DNA of 64,000 bases from contig CAVRDK010000001.1 of assembly GCA_963719855.1 (NCBI GenBank), positions 62,001-126,000 of the forward strand, read 5' to 3'. This DNA comes from CAIQPV01 sp963719855 (GTDB lineage Bacteria > Pseudomonadota > Gammaproteobacteria > Burkholderiales > Gallionellaceae). Shown here one piece after another: positions 19,852 to 28,005 of this stretch (position 1 is its first letter; each line of letters starts with the position of its first letter). A model generated the notes under the pieces. The model saw only the letters and a list, made by a program, of their open reading frames with translations. It made no database searches and was not told where the DNA came from. The position numbers and the translations under genes are program-made.

Positions 19852-20688
19852 TTATTCCTCCTGTGTAATTAAAGACTTAAAGGTACTTCTTGCTGCATGT
19901 AAATCTGCTTCCGTATCTACTCCGCCGGGCGGAGCTTCTGAGATAACAGTAACACCAATCTTGTAACCATGCCACAGTGCGCGCAATTGTTCCAGCGCTT
20001 CAACCTGCTCGATGGCGGCGGGTGCAAGCTGTAGAAAGGTGCGCAAGAAACCGGCGCGGTAGGCATAGATGCCGATGTGACGCAGTACGGTAAGGTTTTT
20101 CGGTAAAATTTTACCATTTTCCTCGCCAACTTGCCCCCTCCTCGCTACGCTCTCTCCGCAAACAGGCGAGGGGAGTGATAGTGCGAATGCATCACGCGGC
20201 CATGGAATCGGAGCGCGGCTAAAATACAGCGCGTTGCCGTTCTTGTCCAGTACTACCTTGACGATGTTGGGATTGCGCATCGCAGCTTCGTCATGGATGG
20301 GATGGCAGGCAGTGGCGATGGCGCATTCGGGATGGTCGTACAGGTGTTGTGCCACGGCGCGGATCAAGGCGGGTGGAATCAGTGGCTCGTCGCCCTGCAC
20401 GTTGACCACGATGGTGTCGTCCGGCCAGTTATGCTGTTCTACCACTTCGGCGATGCGGTCGGTGCCGCTGGCATGATGGGCGTGGGTCAGGCAGGCCTTG
20501 AAGCCATGCTCATGCGCGGCGGCGATGATGGGTTGATGGTCGGTGGCGATCCAGATTTGTTGCGCGCCACTTTTTGCCGCCTGCTCGGCGACCCTCACTA
20601 CCATAGGTTTTCCGGCGATTGGCAGGAGCGGCTTGCCCGGCAAGCGGGTGGAGGCGAAGCGCGCCGGGATGACGACGTGAAAATCCAT
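19852..20688 (-). CDS. kdsB: 3-deoxy-manno-octulosonate cytidylyltransferase, with an inserted repeat segment
   Basis: 278 residues; the ATG at 20688 overlaps the trm112 stop as TGATG. It activates KDO with CTP to CMP-KDO for the lipopolysaccharide inner core. Conserved parts are VIPARFASTRLPGKPL, IATDH, SGTDRIAEV, VNVQGDEPLI, YFSRAPIPWPRD and LRHIGIYAYRAGFL. Between FSRAPIPWPRDAFA and the LRHIG strand sit about 22 extra residues (around 170-191: LPSPVCGESVARRGQVGEE) not found in ordinary KdsB (about 250 residues). They are encoded by a palindromic repeat at 20132-20175. The insert falls in a loop, so activity could survive. Confidence 0.93.
   Translation of the reverse strand: MDFHVVIPARFASTRLPGKPLLPIAGKPMVVRVAEQAAKSGAQQIWIATDHQPIIAAAHEHGFKACLTHAHHASGTDRIAEVVEQHNWPDDTIVVNVQGDEPLIPPALIRAVAQHLYDHPECAIATACHPIHDEAAMRNPNIVKVVLDKNGNALYFSRAPIPWPRDAFALSLPSPVCGESVARRGQVGEENGKILPKNLTVLRHIGIYAYRAGFLRTFLQLAPAAIEQVEALEQLRALWHGYKIGVTVISEAPPGGVDTEADLHAARSTFKSLITQEE
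20132..20175. repeat. Palindromic repeat read in frame inside kdsB
   Basis: TTGCCCCCTCCTCGC (from 20131) faces GCGAGGGGAG (20166-20175) as an imperfect hairpin. The translated product SLPSPVCGESVARRGQVG is the kind of sequence produced by C-rich/G-rich intergenic repeats. A related C-rich/G-rich inverted repeat occurs at 57609-57709. Confidence 0.65.
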
Positions 20689-20876
20689 CACCTGAGCTGT
20701 TCGACTTCTTCCGACGTCATCACGCGCGCTTCATCCGCCAGCATCACCGGGATGTCGTCCTGAATTTTGAAGGCCAGCCGATCTGCCTTGCAGATCAATT
20801 CCTGTTCGGCTTTGCGGTAAACCAGTGGAGATTTGCACAGCGGGCAAACCAGAATTTCAAGCAGCTTGGCGTCCAT
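20688..20876 (-). CDS. Trm112/YcaR family protein
   Basis: 62 residues beginning MDAKLLEILVCPLCKSPLVY; the open frame extends further but that part overlaps lpxK and is not conserved. The family is a small zinc-ribbon-like fold; here only one CPLC pair remains and the second Cys pair is represented by a single Cys (ELICKADRLAF), common in bacterial YcaR. It ends PVMLADEARVM, typical of the family. It lies between lpxK and kdsB, a conserved order in proteobacteria, with overlapping ends on both sides. Its precise role in bacteria is not established. Confidence 0.9.
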   Translation of the reverse strand: MDAKLLEILVCPLCKSPLVYRKAEQELICKADRLAFKIQDDIPVMLADEARVMTSEEVEQLR

Positions 20877-21853
20877 TCGGGGCGATCCTTTCCAGGATGT
20901 GGTGGGTGAGCGCCGGGTCAAGCTGCGCTTCTACGCGCAGCACCCAGCATTTTTCGGTAGCGAATGCCGCGCATTTTACCGCATCTTTTTCTGTCATGAG
21001 TATCGCATCGGCATCGGTATAAGCCAAATCGGCGGAAGTGTAGCGGTGATGGTCAGGAAAAGGGTGGGCTTGCACCGTCAGTCCCAGATTCTTCAGGTGC
21101 TCGAAGAAACGCTGTGGATGACCGATTCCGGCGATGGCTTGCAGTTTCATTCCATGAAAATCGGACGTGCGCATTATTGTATCCGGGTTGAGCAGGTTGT
21201 GGAAAACGCTGCCGTAGAGTTGCATGCGGTATTCGCCTCTCGCAGGCGTGCCGCCATTGATGACGACCGCATCCACTTCATTCAGGCGCGATGGGGCTTC
21301 ACGCAACGGGCCTGCGGGAAGCAGGCAGCCGTTGCCGAAGCGGCGCACTCCATCTACTACCGCGATTTCGGCATCGCGCCGCAAACGGTAATGTTGCAGG
21401 CCATCGTCGCTGAGCAAGACATCACATTCAGGATGGGCGCGCAGCAATGCAAGTCCAGTGGCCGAGCGGTCGCGTCCGACCCATACCGGGCACAGCATGC
21501 GTTGTGCCATCAGCACCGCCTCATCGCCGACCGCGTCAGGAGCGCTGGCAGGATGCACGGCTTGCGGGGCAGTTGTTTCACTACCGCCGAACCCCCGGCT
21601 GATGATGCCGGGATGCCAGCCTTCACTCAATTAACTGTTGCCCCAGCCAGAGCGTAAGTGGGGTCTTGCCGCTGCCGCCGACCGTGATGTTTCCCACTAC
21701 GATGACGGGGACAGGCAGCTTCTCGCTGGACAGAATGCCGCTGCGGTAAAGCGCGCGGCGCATGGTCGCCAGCAGGCGGAAAATAAAACTGACAGGCAGC
21801 AGGAGGATATGCAGCGGGGTGATGCGGTACCAGTGTCGTTCCAGCCAGTGCAT
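20857..21853 (-). CDS. lpxK: Tetraacyldisaccharide 4'-kinase (frameshifted)
   Basis: LpxK phosphorylates the lipid A disaccharide at the 4' position, at the inner membrane. The N-terminal part (21853-21623) has the membrane anchor and Walker A (VIVVGNITVGGSGKTPLTLWL) and ends in a TGA. The rest (to 20857) continues in the +1 frame with GWHPGIISRGFGG, LSDDGLQHYRLRRD and PDHHRYTSADL. The total of 997 nt is 3n+1, so one extra base near 21620-21630 (ATTGAGTGAAGG) breaks the frame. LpxK is normally essential where KdsB and arn genes are kept, so a sequencing error is more likely than true loss. It lies in the exbB-exbD-lpxK operon and overlaps trm112. Confidence 0.88.
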
Positions 21854-21868
21854 CCCGTTTCGATGCCG

Positions 21869-22282
21869 TTACTTCCGGCTGGTGGTGAAGGTAATACGGC
21901 TGTAACCGGCGATGCGCGCGGCTTCCATGATGTTGATGACAGACTGGTGGGGCGCCTTGGCATCGGCGTTGATGATGATGGTGGGGTCTTTCTGTTCGCC
22001 CGCAGCCTTGCTCAGCACCTGCGCCAGCGCGACCACATCGCTGAACGCAGTGACCGTGTTGTTGACGGCATAGTGCTCTGAGGCATCCACCGACACATTG
22101 ATCTGATTGGGCTGCGTTGCGGTCTGCTCGCCGCTGGCTTGCGGCAGGTTGATCTGCAACTCGGAAAATTTGGCGTAAGTCGTGGTGACCATCATGAAAA
22201 TCAGAATCACCAGCAGCACATCTATCATCGGAATCAAATTGATTTCCGGTTCTTCGCGTGTGCGTCCGCGCTGGAAGTTCAT
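21869..22282 (-). CDS. exbD: ExbD/TolR-type biopolymer transport protein
   Basis: 137 residues. The short cytoplasmic start MNFQRGRTREEPEINLIPMIDVLLVILIFMMV includes the single transmembrane helix (about 17-37) with the essential proton-path Asp in IPMIDVLL. A periplasmic domain follows. With ExbB it forms the proton-driven motor that energises TonB receptors or, in the TolR role, the Tol-Pal system. In this operon order, followed by lpxK, it is usually annotated ExbD. The start lies three bases past the exbB stop. Confidence 0.92.
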   Translation of the reverse strand: MNFQRGRTREEPEINLIPMIDVLLVILIFMMVTTTYAKFSELQINLPQASGEQTATQPNQINVSVDASEHYAVNNTVTAFSDVVALAQVLSKAAGEQKDPTIIINADAKAPHQSVINIMEAARIAGYSRITFTTSRK

Positions 22283-22285
22283 GAC

Positions 22286-22894
22286 TTACCCTTTGCGTAC
22301 GCCATGCACAATTTCCACCAGCTTGACCGCTTGCTGCTCCATCTCGATGATCAGGCTATCCACCTTGGCGCGGAAATGGCGGTAGAAAATCATGCTGGGC
22401 ACCGCGACGATCAGGCCGAATGCGGTGTTATACAGCGCCACTGAAATGCCGTGCGCGAGAACCGCAGGGGTGTTGCCGACGGCGGTTTGCGCGCCAAAAA
22501 TTTCGATCATCCCGACCACCGTACCGAACAGGCCGAGCAATGGGCTGATTGAGGCTATTGTGCCCAGCGTGGTGAGGAAGCGTTCCAGTTCATGTGCGGC
22601 TGAGCGTCCTGCTTCCTCAATGGCTTCTTTCATTACTTCGGGTGTGGTACTGGCATTCTTCAAACCGGCAGCGAATATGCGCCCGAGCGGGGATTCTTCC
22701 GCCAGGTATGACAGCATGGTTTCACTGACACCGCGCTGCTTGAGTTCCTGCACCACTTCATTGAGTAACCCTGCTGGGGCAACATTTTTGGTACGCAGGA
22801 ATGTCAGGCGTTCCACGATCAAGGCAAGGGCGATTATGGAGGCAATAAGCAATAAGTAGATGGGCCAACCGGCGGCTTCGACAATAGCGAACAC
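22286..22894 (-). CDS. exbB: ExbB/TolQ/MotA proton channel protein
   Basis: 202 residues with three hydrophobic helices (about 10-30, 105-135, 150-172). The conserved block TLGTIASISPLLGLFGTVVGMIEIF and the following helix AHGISVALYNTAFGLIVAVPSMIFY are diagnostic for the ExbB/TolQ family. It forms the pentameric inner-membrane channel around ExbD. First gene of exbB-exbD-lpxK-trm112-kdsB-adk, divergent from xseA across a 323-base gap. Confidence 0.93.
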   Translation of the reverse strand: MFAIVEAAGWPIYLLLIASIIALALIVERLTFLRTKNVAPAGLLNEVVQELKQRGVSETMLSYLAEESPLGRIFAAGLKNASTTPEVMKEAIEEAGRSAAHELERFLTTLGTIASISPLLGLFGTVVGMIEIFGAQTAVGNTPAVLAHGISVALYNTAFGLIVAVPSMIFYRHFRAKVDSLIIEMEQQAVKLVEIVHGVRKG

Positions 22895-23217
22895 GTAACT
22901 TCTCCAAATATGCTTAAATTGAACAGAACGGAACTGTATCTTGTCGCGCAGGTTTGGGCAAGGTTTGAGTTAGCCCGGCATGGTGTAAGCAGATTTTTAG
23001 TTGTGCACAGGAACTGTGGATAACTTTGTGAGGAAGAGGTAGGGAGTAATGCTTAACCCCTTATCGGATAACCCTTTTCGTTTCGTCGCTTAATTTTTGA
23101 TCTTTGAAAGTTATCAATAAAAACAGTATGATACGGTAAGTTGTCGACTTTGTATCAGGGTATCTCGCGGCAAAGTGGCGTATTTCCTTGAGTTGTGGAT
23201 TATTGCGGGTTGTCAAC
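22895..23217. other. Divergent promoter region between exbB and xseA, with DnaA-box-like sites
   Basis: 323 bases, A+T-richer than the flanking genes. It contains TGTGGATAA at 23015-23023, the exact complement of the consensus DnaA box TTATCCACA. A one-mismatch version TGTGGATTA lies at 23194-23202 near the xseA start. Looser TTATCGGAT and TTATCAATA motifs lie between. No gene is seen. Confidence 0.55.
23015..23023 (-). promoter_or_regulatory. Perfect DnaA-box match
   Basis: Reads TTATCCACA on the minus strand, within a loose cluster of related 9-mers. A single perfect 9-mer can occur by chance, and no origin genes (dnaA, dnaN, gidA) are near. Confidence 0.4.
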
Positions 23218-24558
23218 ATGTTTTTTAATTCAAATGCACTTGAAAAGAATCGCGTATTCAGCGTACGTGAGCTTAACCTTGCGGCCAAACAACTACTGGA
23301 AAATGGCTTGCCCTTGCTGTGGGTGCGCGGCGAGGTTTCCAACTTTGTCTGCGCGGCTTCGGGGCACTGGTATTTTTCGCTGAAGGACGAGCAGGCTCAG
23401 GTGCGCTGTGTGATGTTTCGTCACAAGAGCCAGTACCTCGACTGGCAGCCTAAGAATGGCATGCAGGTGGAAGTGCTGGCATTGGCGACCTTATATGAGG
23501 CGCGCGGCGATTTCCAGTTGACGCTGGAGCAGATGCGTCCTGCCGGACTGGGGGCGTTGTATGAAGCGTTCGAGCGGCTCAAGAAAAAACTGGAAGGCGA
23601 GGGGCTGTTCGATGCGGCGCGCAAACGTGCCTTGCCGTCGATGCCGAGGCAAATTGGTATTGTCACCTCGCCGCAGGCCGCTGCGCTACGCGATGTGCTG
23701 ACCACGCTGGCACGGCGCATGTCAGGCATTTCTGTGGTGCTGTATCCCACGCCGGTGCAGGGTGAGGGCGCTGCGCAGAAAATTGCGCAGGCCATCCGGC
23801 TGGCGAACGAGCGCGCGGAATGCGATGTGCTGATTGTGTGCCGGGGCGGTGGCAGTATCGAAGACTTGTGGGCTTTCAACGAAGAGGTGGTGGCGCGCGC
23901 CATTGCCGCCAGCACCATTCCCGTGGTGAGCGGGGTAGGGCACGAGACCGATTTTACCATCGCCGATTTTGTCGCCGATGAACGCGCGCCGACTCCCACT
24001 GCGGCGGCGCAGCGTGTAGCTCCGGATCGTGACGTTCTGTTGCAAAGTTTGCGCGATATGGGGCAACACTTGCAGCGTGCGCAGCGCAACCGTTTGCAAA
24101 ACGCCATGCAGTCACTGGATTATTTACAGCGTCGTCTGGTGCATCCTGCGCAGCAGTTACAAAACAAGGCACAGCAATTAGGGCAACTGCAACAACGCAT
24201 GCAGCGCGCCTTCGCCCATCGCATTCAGCAGCAACACTGGCGTTGGCAATCATTGGGGCAGCGGCTGCGCGCTTCGTGCAGCGATTTCGCCCGCATGCAG
24301 GACAGACAAACCAATCTGGCGGAACGCCTGCTCAAAGCGATGTGCTCGACACAAGCGCAACGATGGGTGCGTATGGAAAATGCCGCGCAAAACCTGGCCT
24401 TGCTAAACCCGCAACAAGTGCTGGCGCGCGGCTATAGCCTGGTGCAAGACACAAAGGGCGTAGTGGTGTCGGATGCAGGACAGTTGGAAATCGGCACGGA
24501 GCTGCGCATCACCTTTGCGCAAGGCTGGGCGCGGACTGAGGTGAAGGAAAAGGGCTGA
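23218..24558 (+). CDS. xseA: Exodeoxyribonuclease VII large subunit
   Basis: 446 residues from the ATG giving MFFNSNALEKNRVFSVREL. An N-terminal OB-fold (about 15-110: LPLLWVRGEVSNF, GHWYFSLKDEQAQVRCVMF) is followed by the catalytic domain with IGIVTSPQAAALRDVL, CRGGGSIEDLWAFN and SGVGHETDFTIADFVADERAPTP. A long coiled coil then binds the small subunits, and the end carries NPQQVLARGYSLV. With XseB it degrades single-stranded DNA in both directions. xseB is not adjacent. The arn operon begins 78 bases downstream. Confidence 0.96.
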   Translation: MFFNSNALEKNRVFSVRELNLAAKQLLENGLPLLWVRGEVSNFVCAASGHWYFSLKDEQAQVRCVMFRHKSQYLDWQPKNGMQVEVLALATLYEARGDFQLTLEQMRPAGLGALYEAFERLKKKLEGEGLFDAARKRALPSMPRQIGIVTSPQAAALRDVLTTLARRMSGISVVLYPTPVQGEGAAQKIAQAIRLANERAECDVLIVCRGGGSIEDLWAFNEEVVARAIAASTIPVVSGVGHETDFTIADFVADERAPTPTAAAQRVAPDRDVLLQSLRDMGQHLQRAQRNRLQNAMQSLDYLQRRLVHPAQQLQNKAQQLGQLQQRMQRAFAHRIQQQHWRWQSLGQRLRASCSDFARMQDRQTNLAERLLKAMCSTQAQRWVRMENAAQNLALLNPQQVLARGYSLVQDTKGVVVSDAGQLEIGTELRITFAQGWARTEVKEKG

Positions 24559-24636
24559 GCCGGTTAATCGATTTGAGTTAGAATCTCGCTTCAAAATTTT
24601 TCTATCTCCTGAGCCGGAAAGCGTCCGCATGAAGCC

Positions 24637-26370
24637 ATGGAACATCTGAACAAATCCTGCACAGGCGCATCCCGGCGTTGGCTGTGGCTACTATTGCTGG
24701 CGGTGGCGGTCATCTGGTTCGGCAACATCGAATATCGCAAACTGATCAAGCCGGACGAGGGGCGCTACGCCGAGATTCCGCGCGAGATGGTGGTGAGCGG
24801 CGATTGGGTCACGCCGCGTCTGAACGACCTCAAATATTTTGAGAAGCCTCCGTTGCAATACTGGGCGACCGCAACTGCCTACGAATTATTCGGCGAGCAT
24901 CAATGGACTTCGCGCCTGTGGGTTTCGCTGACCGGCTTCGCCGGTATCCTGCTGGTGTGGTTTGCCGGGACGCGTCTGTTCGGGTGCGCGGCGGGGCGCT
25001 ATGCCGCCGTGCTGCTCGGCGGCAGCCTGCTATATGTGCTGATGGCGCACATCAACACGCTGGACATGGGCGTCACCTTCTTCATCACGCTCGGCATCGT
25101 CGGCCTGCTGCTGGGTCAACAAGCAGAGAGCGGTGCGCGCACCCGCCGCAACTGGATGTATCTGGCATGGGTGGCCATGGCGCTGGCGGTGTTGAGCAAG
25201 GGGCTGATGGGGCTGGTGCTGCCGGGCGCGGCGCTGTTCCTGTATTCTGTTTTTCAGCGCGATATTACCGTGTGGAAGCGCATGCACTGGGGCATGGGAT
25301 TGCTGCTATTCCTGCTGGTGGTCTCGCCATGGTTTTATCTGGTGATGAAAGCCAACCCGGAATTTTTCCAGAAATTTTTTATCTACGAACATTACACTCG
25401 TTTCACCACCAAGGATCTCGGGCGCTATCAGCCATGGTATTACTTCGTGCCCATCCTGCTGTTCGGTATGTTGCCATGGACCGTGCTGATGTTCGACACC
25501 TTGCTGCGCACCTGGAAGGGCAGCGTCCGCACTGACAATTCCACACGAGCTTTAGCTCATAGTGGATTGCGTACCTTTGGTAGTAACAAAGCTTTCAACC
25601 CGGAACGCTTCCTGCTGATCTGGGCGGTGTTCATCTACTTGTTCTTTTCGGTGTCAGGTTCCAAGTTGCCCTCCTATCTGCTACCGATGTTCCCCGCGCT
25701 GGCGCTGCTGATGGGCAAGCAACTGGCCGTGATGACCGAACGCAGATTGTTCTGGCTGGTCGCGCCGATGTTGCCGCTGGCGCTGCTGGGGCTAGGGTTG
25801 GCGCCCTTCACGGATCGGGCGGCGGACACGCCGCTGCAACATCAGATGTATGGCGAATATGCCAACTGGCTGGTGGCAGCAGCGCTGGTCTGGTTGCTTG
25901 GCGTGATTGTTGCGCTGTTGTTATTGCGCCGCCCGCATTTTGTTAAAGCTCCCAAGCCGGTGGCAGTGCTGGTGTTGGCATTAAGTTCGTTAATTGCTGC
26001 GCAACTGGGCACCTCCGGTTACAACGCCATCGCGAAGGAACGTTCCTCCTACCTCATCGCCGATGCGATACGCCCTTACGTCAAGGCTGACGTGCCGTTT
26101 TATTCGATTGCGGACTACGAACAGACACTGCCGTTCTATCTCAAGCGCACCTTCACGCTGGTCGCCTATCAGGATGAGATGGCATTCGGTATCATGCAGG
26201 AACCGCAGCGCTGGGTGCCGGACATCCCCAGCTTTATAAAACTCTGGCAGGCGCTACCGGCGGGATACGCGATCATGCCGGTAAACATCTATCCGCAACT
26301 GCAAAGCGCAGGATTGACGATGAAAATAATTTACGAAGATACGCACAACATTGTGGTGAGCAAGCCATGA
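24637..26370 (+). CDS. arnT: ArnT-like 4-amino-4-deoxy-L-arabinose (L-Ara4N) lipid A transferase
   Basis: 577 residues, a multi-helix inner-membrane GT83-type glycosyltransferase. The first periplasmic loop has KPDEGRYAEIPREMV and DLKYFEKPPLQYWATA, the catalytic loop of this family. ArnT moves L-Ara4N from undecaprenyl phosphate to lipid A in the outer leaflet of the inner membrane, lowering negative charge and polymyxin binding. At about residues 302-323 there is an odd insert (NSTRALAHSGLRTFGSNKAF), coded by hairpin-forming DNA at 25541-25591. The rest of the arn genes follow in the same direction; the stop overlaps the next start (ATGA). Confidence 0.9.
   Translation: MEHLNKSCTGASRRWLWLLLLAVAVIWFGNIEYRKLIKPDEGRYAEIPREMVVSGDWVTPRLNDLKYFEKPPLQYWATATAYELFGEHQWTSRLWVSLTGFAGILLVWFAGTRLFGCAAGRYAAVLLGGSLLYVLMAHINTLDMGVTFFITLGIVGLLLGQQAESGARTRRNWMYLAWVAMALAVLSKGLMGLVLPGAALFLYSVFQRDITVWKRMHWGMGLLLFLLVVSPWFYLVMKANPEFFQKFFIYEHYTRFTTKDLGRYQPWYYFVPILLFGMLPWTVLMFDTLLRTWKGSVRTDNSTRALAHSGLRTFGSNKAFNPERFLLIWAVFIYLFFSVSGSKLPSYLLPMFPALALLMGKQLAVMTERRLFWLVAPMLPLALLGLGLAPFTDRAADTPLQHQMYGEYANWLVAAALVWLLGVIVALLLLRRPHFVKAPKPVAVLVLALSSLIAAQLGTSGYNAIAKERSSYLIADAIRPYVKADVPFYSIADYEQTLPFYLKRTFTLVAYQDEMAFGIMQEPQRWVPDIPSFIKLWQALPAGYAIMPVNIYPQLQSAGLTMKIIYEDTHNIVVSKP
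25541..25595. repeat. Hairpin-forming segment read in frame inside arnT
   Basis: CCAC..GAGC-TTTA-GCTC..GTGG (25541-25564) folds as one hairpin. CTTTG-GTAGTAA-CAAAG (25575-25591) folds as a second, running into AAAGCTTT. The segment encodes residues absent from typical ArnT proteins, suggesting a repeat captured by the gene. Confidence 0.5.
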
Positions 26371-26738
26371 ACCTGATCAGCTTCTGCCTGATTTTTACCG
26401 GTGTGATGCTCAACGCCACCGCGCAGATACTGATGAAAGCGGGAACCAACGTAATTGGTCATTTCGAATTCTGCATGGAAAACGTCCTGCCCATCGGCTG
26501 GAAACTGGCGACCGAGTGGCATATTGTCGCTGCGCTATTTTGTTATGCGCTGAGCGTGGTCATCTGGATACTCGCGCTGTCGCGCGTGCCCGTCAGTATC
26601 GCATTTCCGATGTTGTCTATGGCTTATGTGGTGAATGCCGTGGCAGCCTGGTATCTGCTGGGCGAAGCCTTCAATCCGACCAAGCTGGTCGGCATGGGGG
26701 TGATCATTCTCGGTGTGATTATTATTTCGCGGGCATAA
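26367..26738 (+). CDS. arnE: ArnE/ArnF-like small membrane transporter (Ara4N-lipid flippase subunit)
   Basis: 123 residues with four hydrophobic helices of the SMR/EamA type: LIFTGVMLNATAQILMKAG, VAALFCYALSVVIWILALS, PVSIAFPMLSMAYVVNAVAAW and LVGMGVIILGVIIIS. In E. coli ArnE and ArnF together flip undecaprenyl-phosphate-L-Ara4N to the periplasmic face. Here one gene fills the slot, directly overlapping arnT by four bases. Whether it works as a homodimer or needs a second subunit elsewhere is unknown. Context makes the arn role likely; by sequence alone it could be another SMR protein. Confidence 0.83.
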   Translation: MNLISFCLIFTGVMLNATAQILMKAGTNVIGHFEFCMENVLPIGWKLATEWHIVAALFCYALSVVIWILALSRVPVSIAFPMLSMAYVVNAVAAWYLLGEAFNPTKLVGMGVIILGVIIISRA

Positions 26739-26869
26739 AAATCCAATTTTCGTCGCCATGCTGCGTTGCTCACAAAAAATCACTCCTTACATATTACAAA
26801 TATGCTGCGTCGCAATTTTTTGCTCGCGCCTTGCCTGACTTAGAAACTTGAATTTTTAGAGGTCTTCTC

Positions 26870-27991
26870 ATGAGCAACTTTTTACCCTTCTCCCGCCCCA
26901 CCATAGACGAAGCCACTATCGCCGCCGTCGGTGATGTGCTGCGCTCCGGCTGGATCACCACCGGCCCCAAGGTGCAGGAATTTGAAAAGACGCTTTCTGC
27001 CTACTTCGGCGGGCGTCCGGTGCGCACTTTCAACTCCGGCACTTGCACCATGGAAATCGCCCTGCGCATCGCGGGCATCGGTGCGGGCGACGAAGTCATC
27101 ACCACCTCGATTTCCTGGGTGGCCACCGCCAATGTGATCCTCGAAGTCGGTGCAACGCCGGTGTTCGCCGACATTGACCCGGTTACGCGCAACATTGATC
27201 TGGACAAGGTTGAAGCTGCCATCACGAAGCGCACCAAGGCCATCATCCCGGTCTATCTGGCGGGTAAACCGGTGGATATGGACAGGCTGTATGCGATAGC
27301 GGCCAAACACAAACTGCGCGTGGTGGAAGATGCTGCGCAAGCCATCGGATCGAGCTGGAAAGGCAAGCCGATTGGTTCTTTTGGCGATTTCGTTTCATTC
27401 AGTTTTCAGGCCAACAAAAACATCACCACTTCCGAAGGCGGCTGTCTGGTGCTGAACAATGAAGAGGAAGCCAAGCTTGCGGAAAAATACCGGCTGCAAG
27501 GTGTGACGCGCAGCGGCTGGGACGGCATCGAAGTCGACGTGCTGGGCGGCAAGTACAACATGACCGATGTTGCCGCCGCGATTGGTTTAGGCCAGTTCGT
27601 GCAACTGGCCGCCATCACCGCGCAACGGCGCAAACTGGCGCGGCATTATTTCGCCACGCTCGGCAAGGATTTCGAGGCGCAGACCGGTGCGCAACTACCG
27701 CCCGCTGAGTTCGATAACACCAACTGGCATCTGTTTCAGATCGTCCTGCCGGAACGCATCACCCGCGCCGACTTCATGGCGCGCATGAAGGACAGGAATA
27801 TCGGCGTTGGCTTTCACTACGCGTCGATTCATTTATTCAAACTGTATCGCGCGCTGGGTTTCAAGGAAGGTATGTTTCCAATTTCCGAGCACGTAGGCAA
27901 GCAGATTGTTTCCCTGCCAATGTTCTATGCGATGAATGAAAGCGATGTCGAGCGCACGTGTGCGGCGATGTGCGAGGTGTTGGCAGATTAA
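26870..27991 (+). CDS. arnB: UDP-4-amino-4-deoxy-L-arabinose aminotransferase
   Basis: 373 residues, DegT/DnrJ/EryC1 family of PLP aminotransferases. It transfers an amino group from glutamate to UDP-4-keto-arabinose. The catalytic Lys is in SFQANKNITTSEGG (K183), with NSGTCTMEIALR at the cofactor phosphate site and EDAAQAIGSSWKGK (Asp ring contact). The ending SLPMFYAMNESDVERT is family-typical. An AGAGG ribosome binding site precedes the ATG. It is separated from the arnE-like gene by 131 bases. Confidence 0.95.
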   Translation: MSNFLPFSRPTIDEATIAAVGDVLRSGWITTGPKVQEFEKTLSAYFGGRPVRTFNSGTCTMEIALRIAGIGAGDEVITTSISWVATANVILEVGATPVFADIDPVTRNIDLDKVEAAITKRTKAIIPVYLAGKPVDMDRLYAIAAKHKLRVVEDAAQAIGSSWKGKPIGSFGDFVSFSFQANKNITTSEGGCLVLNNEEEAKLAEKYRLQGVTRSGWDGIEVDVLGGKYNMTDVAAAIGLGQFVQLAAITAQRRKLARHYFATLGKDFEAQTGAQLPPAEFDNTNWHLFQIVLPERITRADFMARMKDRNIGVGFHYASIHLFKLYRALGFKEGMFPISEHVGKQIVSLPMFYAMNESDVERTCAAMCEVLAD

Positions 27992-28005
27992 GGGATATTG
28001 TAGCT

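Noticed and set aside
21620..21630. Programmed +1 frameshift in lpxK, of the prfB type
   Set aside because: The frame break is at a TGA, but GAG cannot slip well onto AGT, and no internal Shine-Dalgarno is placed as in prfB. The same +1 error appears in two other genes without a stop codon at the junction.
22895..23217. Chromosomal replication origin
   Set aside because: Only one perfect DnaA box, no AT-rich unwinding array of note, and no dnaA, dnaN, rpmH or gidA nearby.
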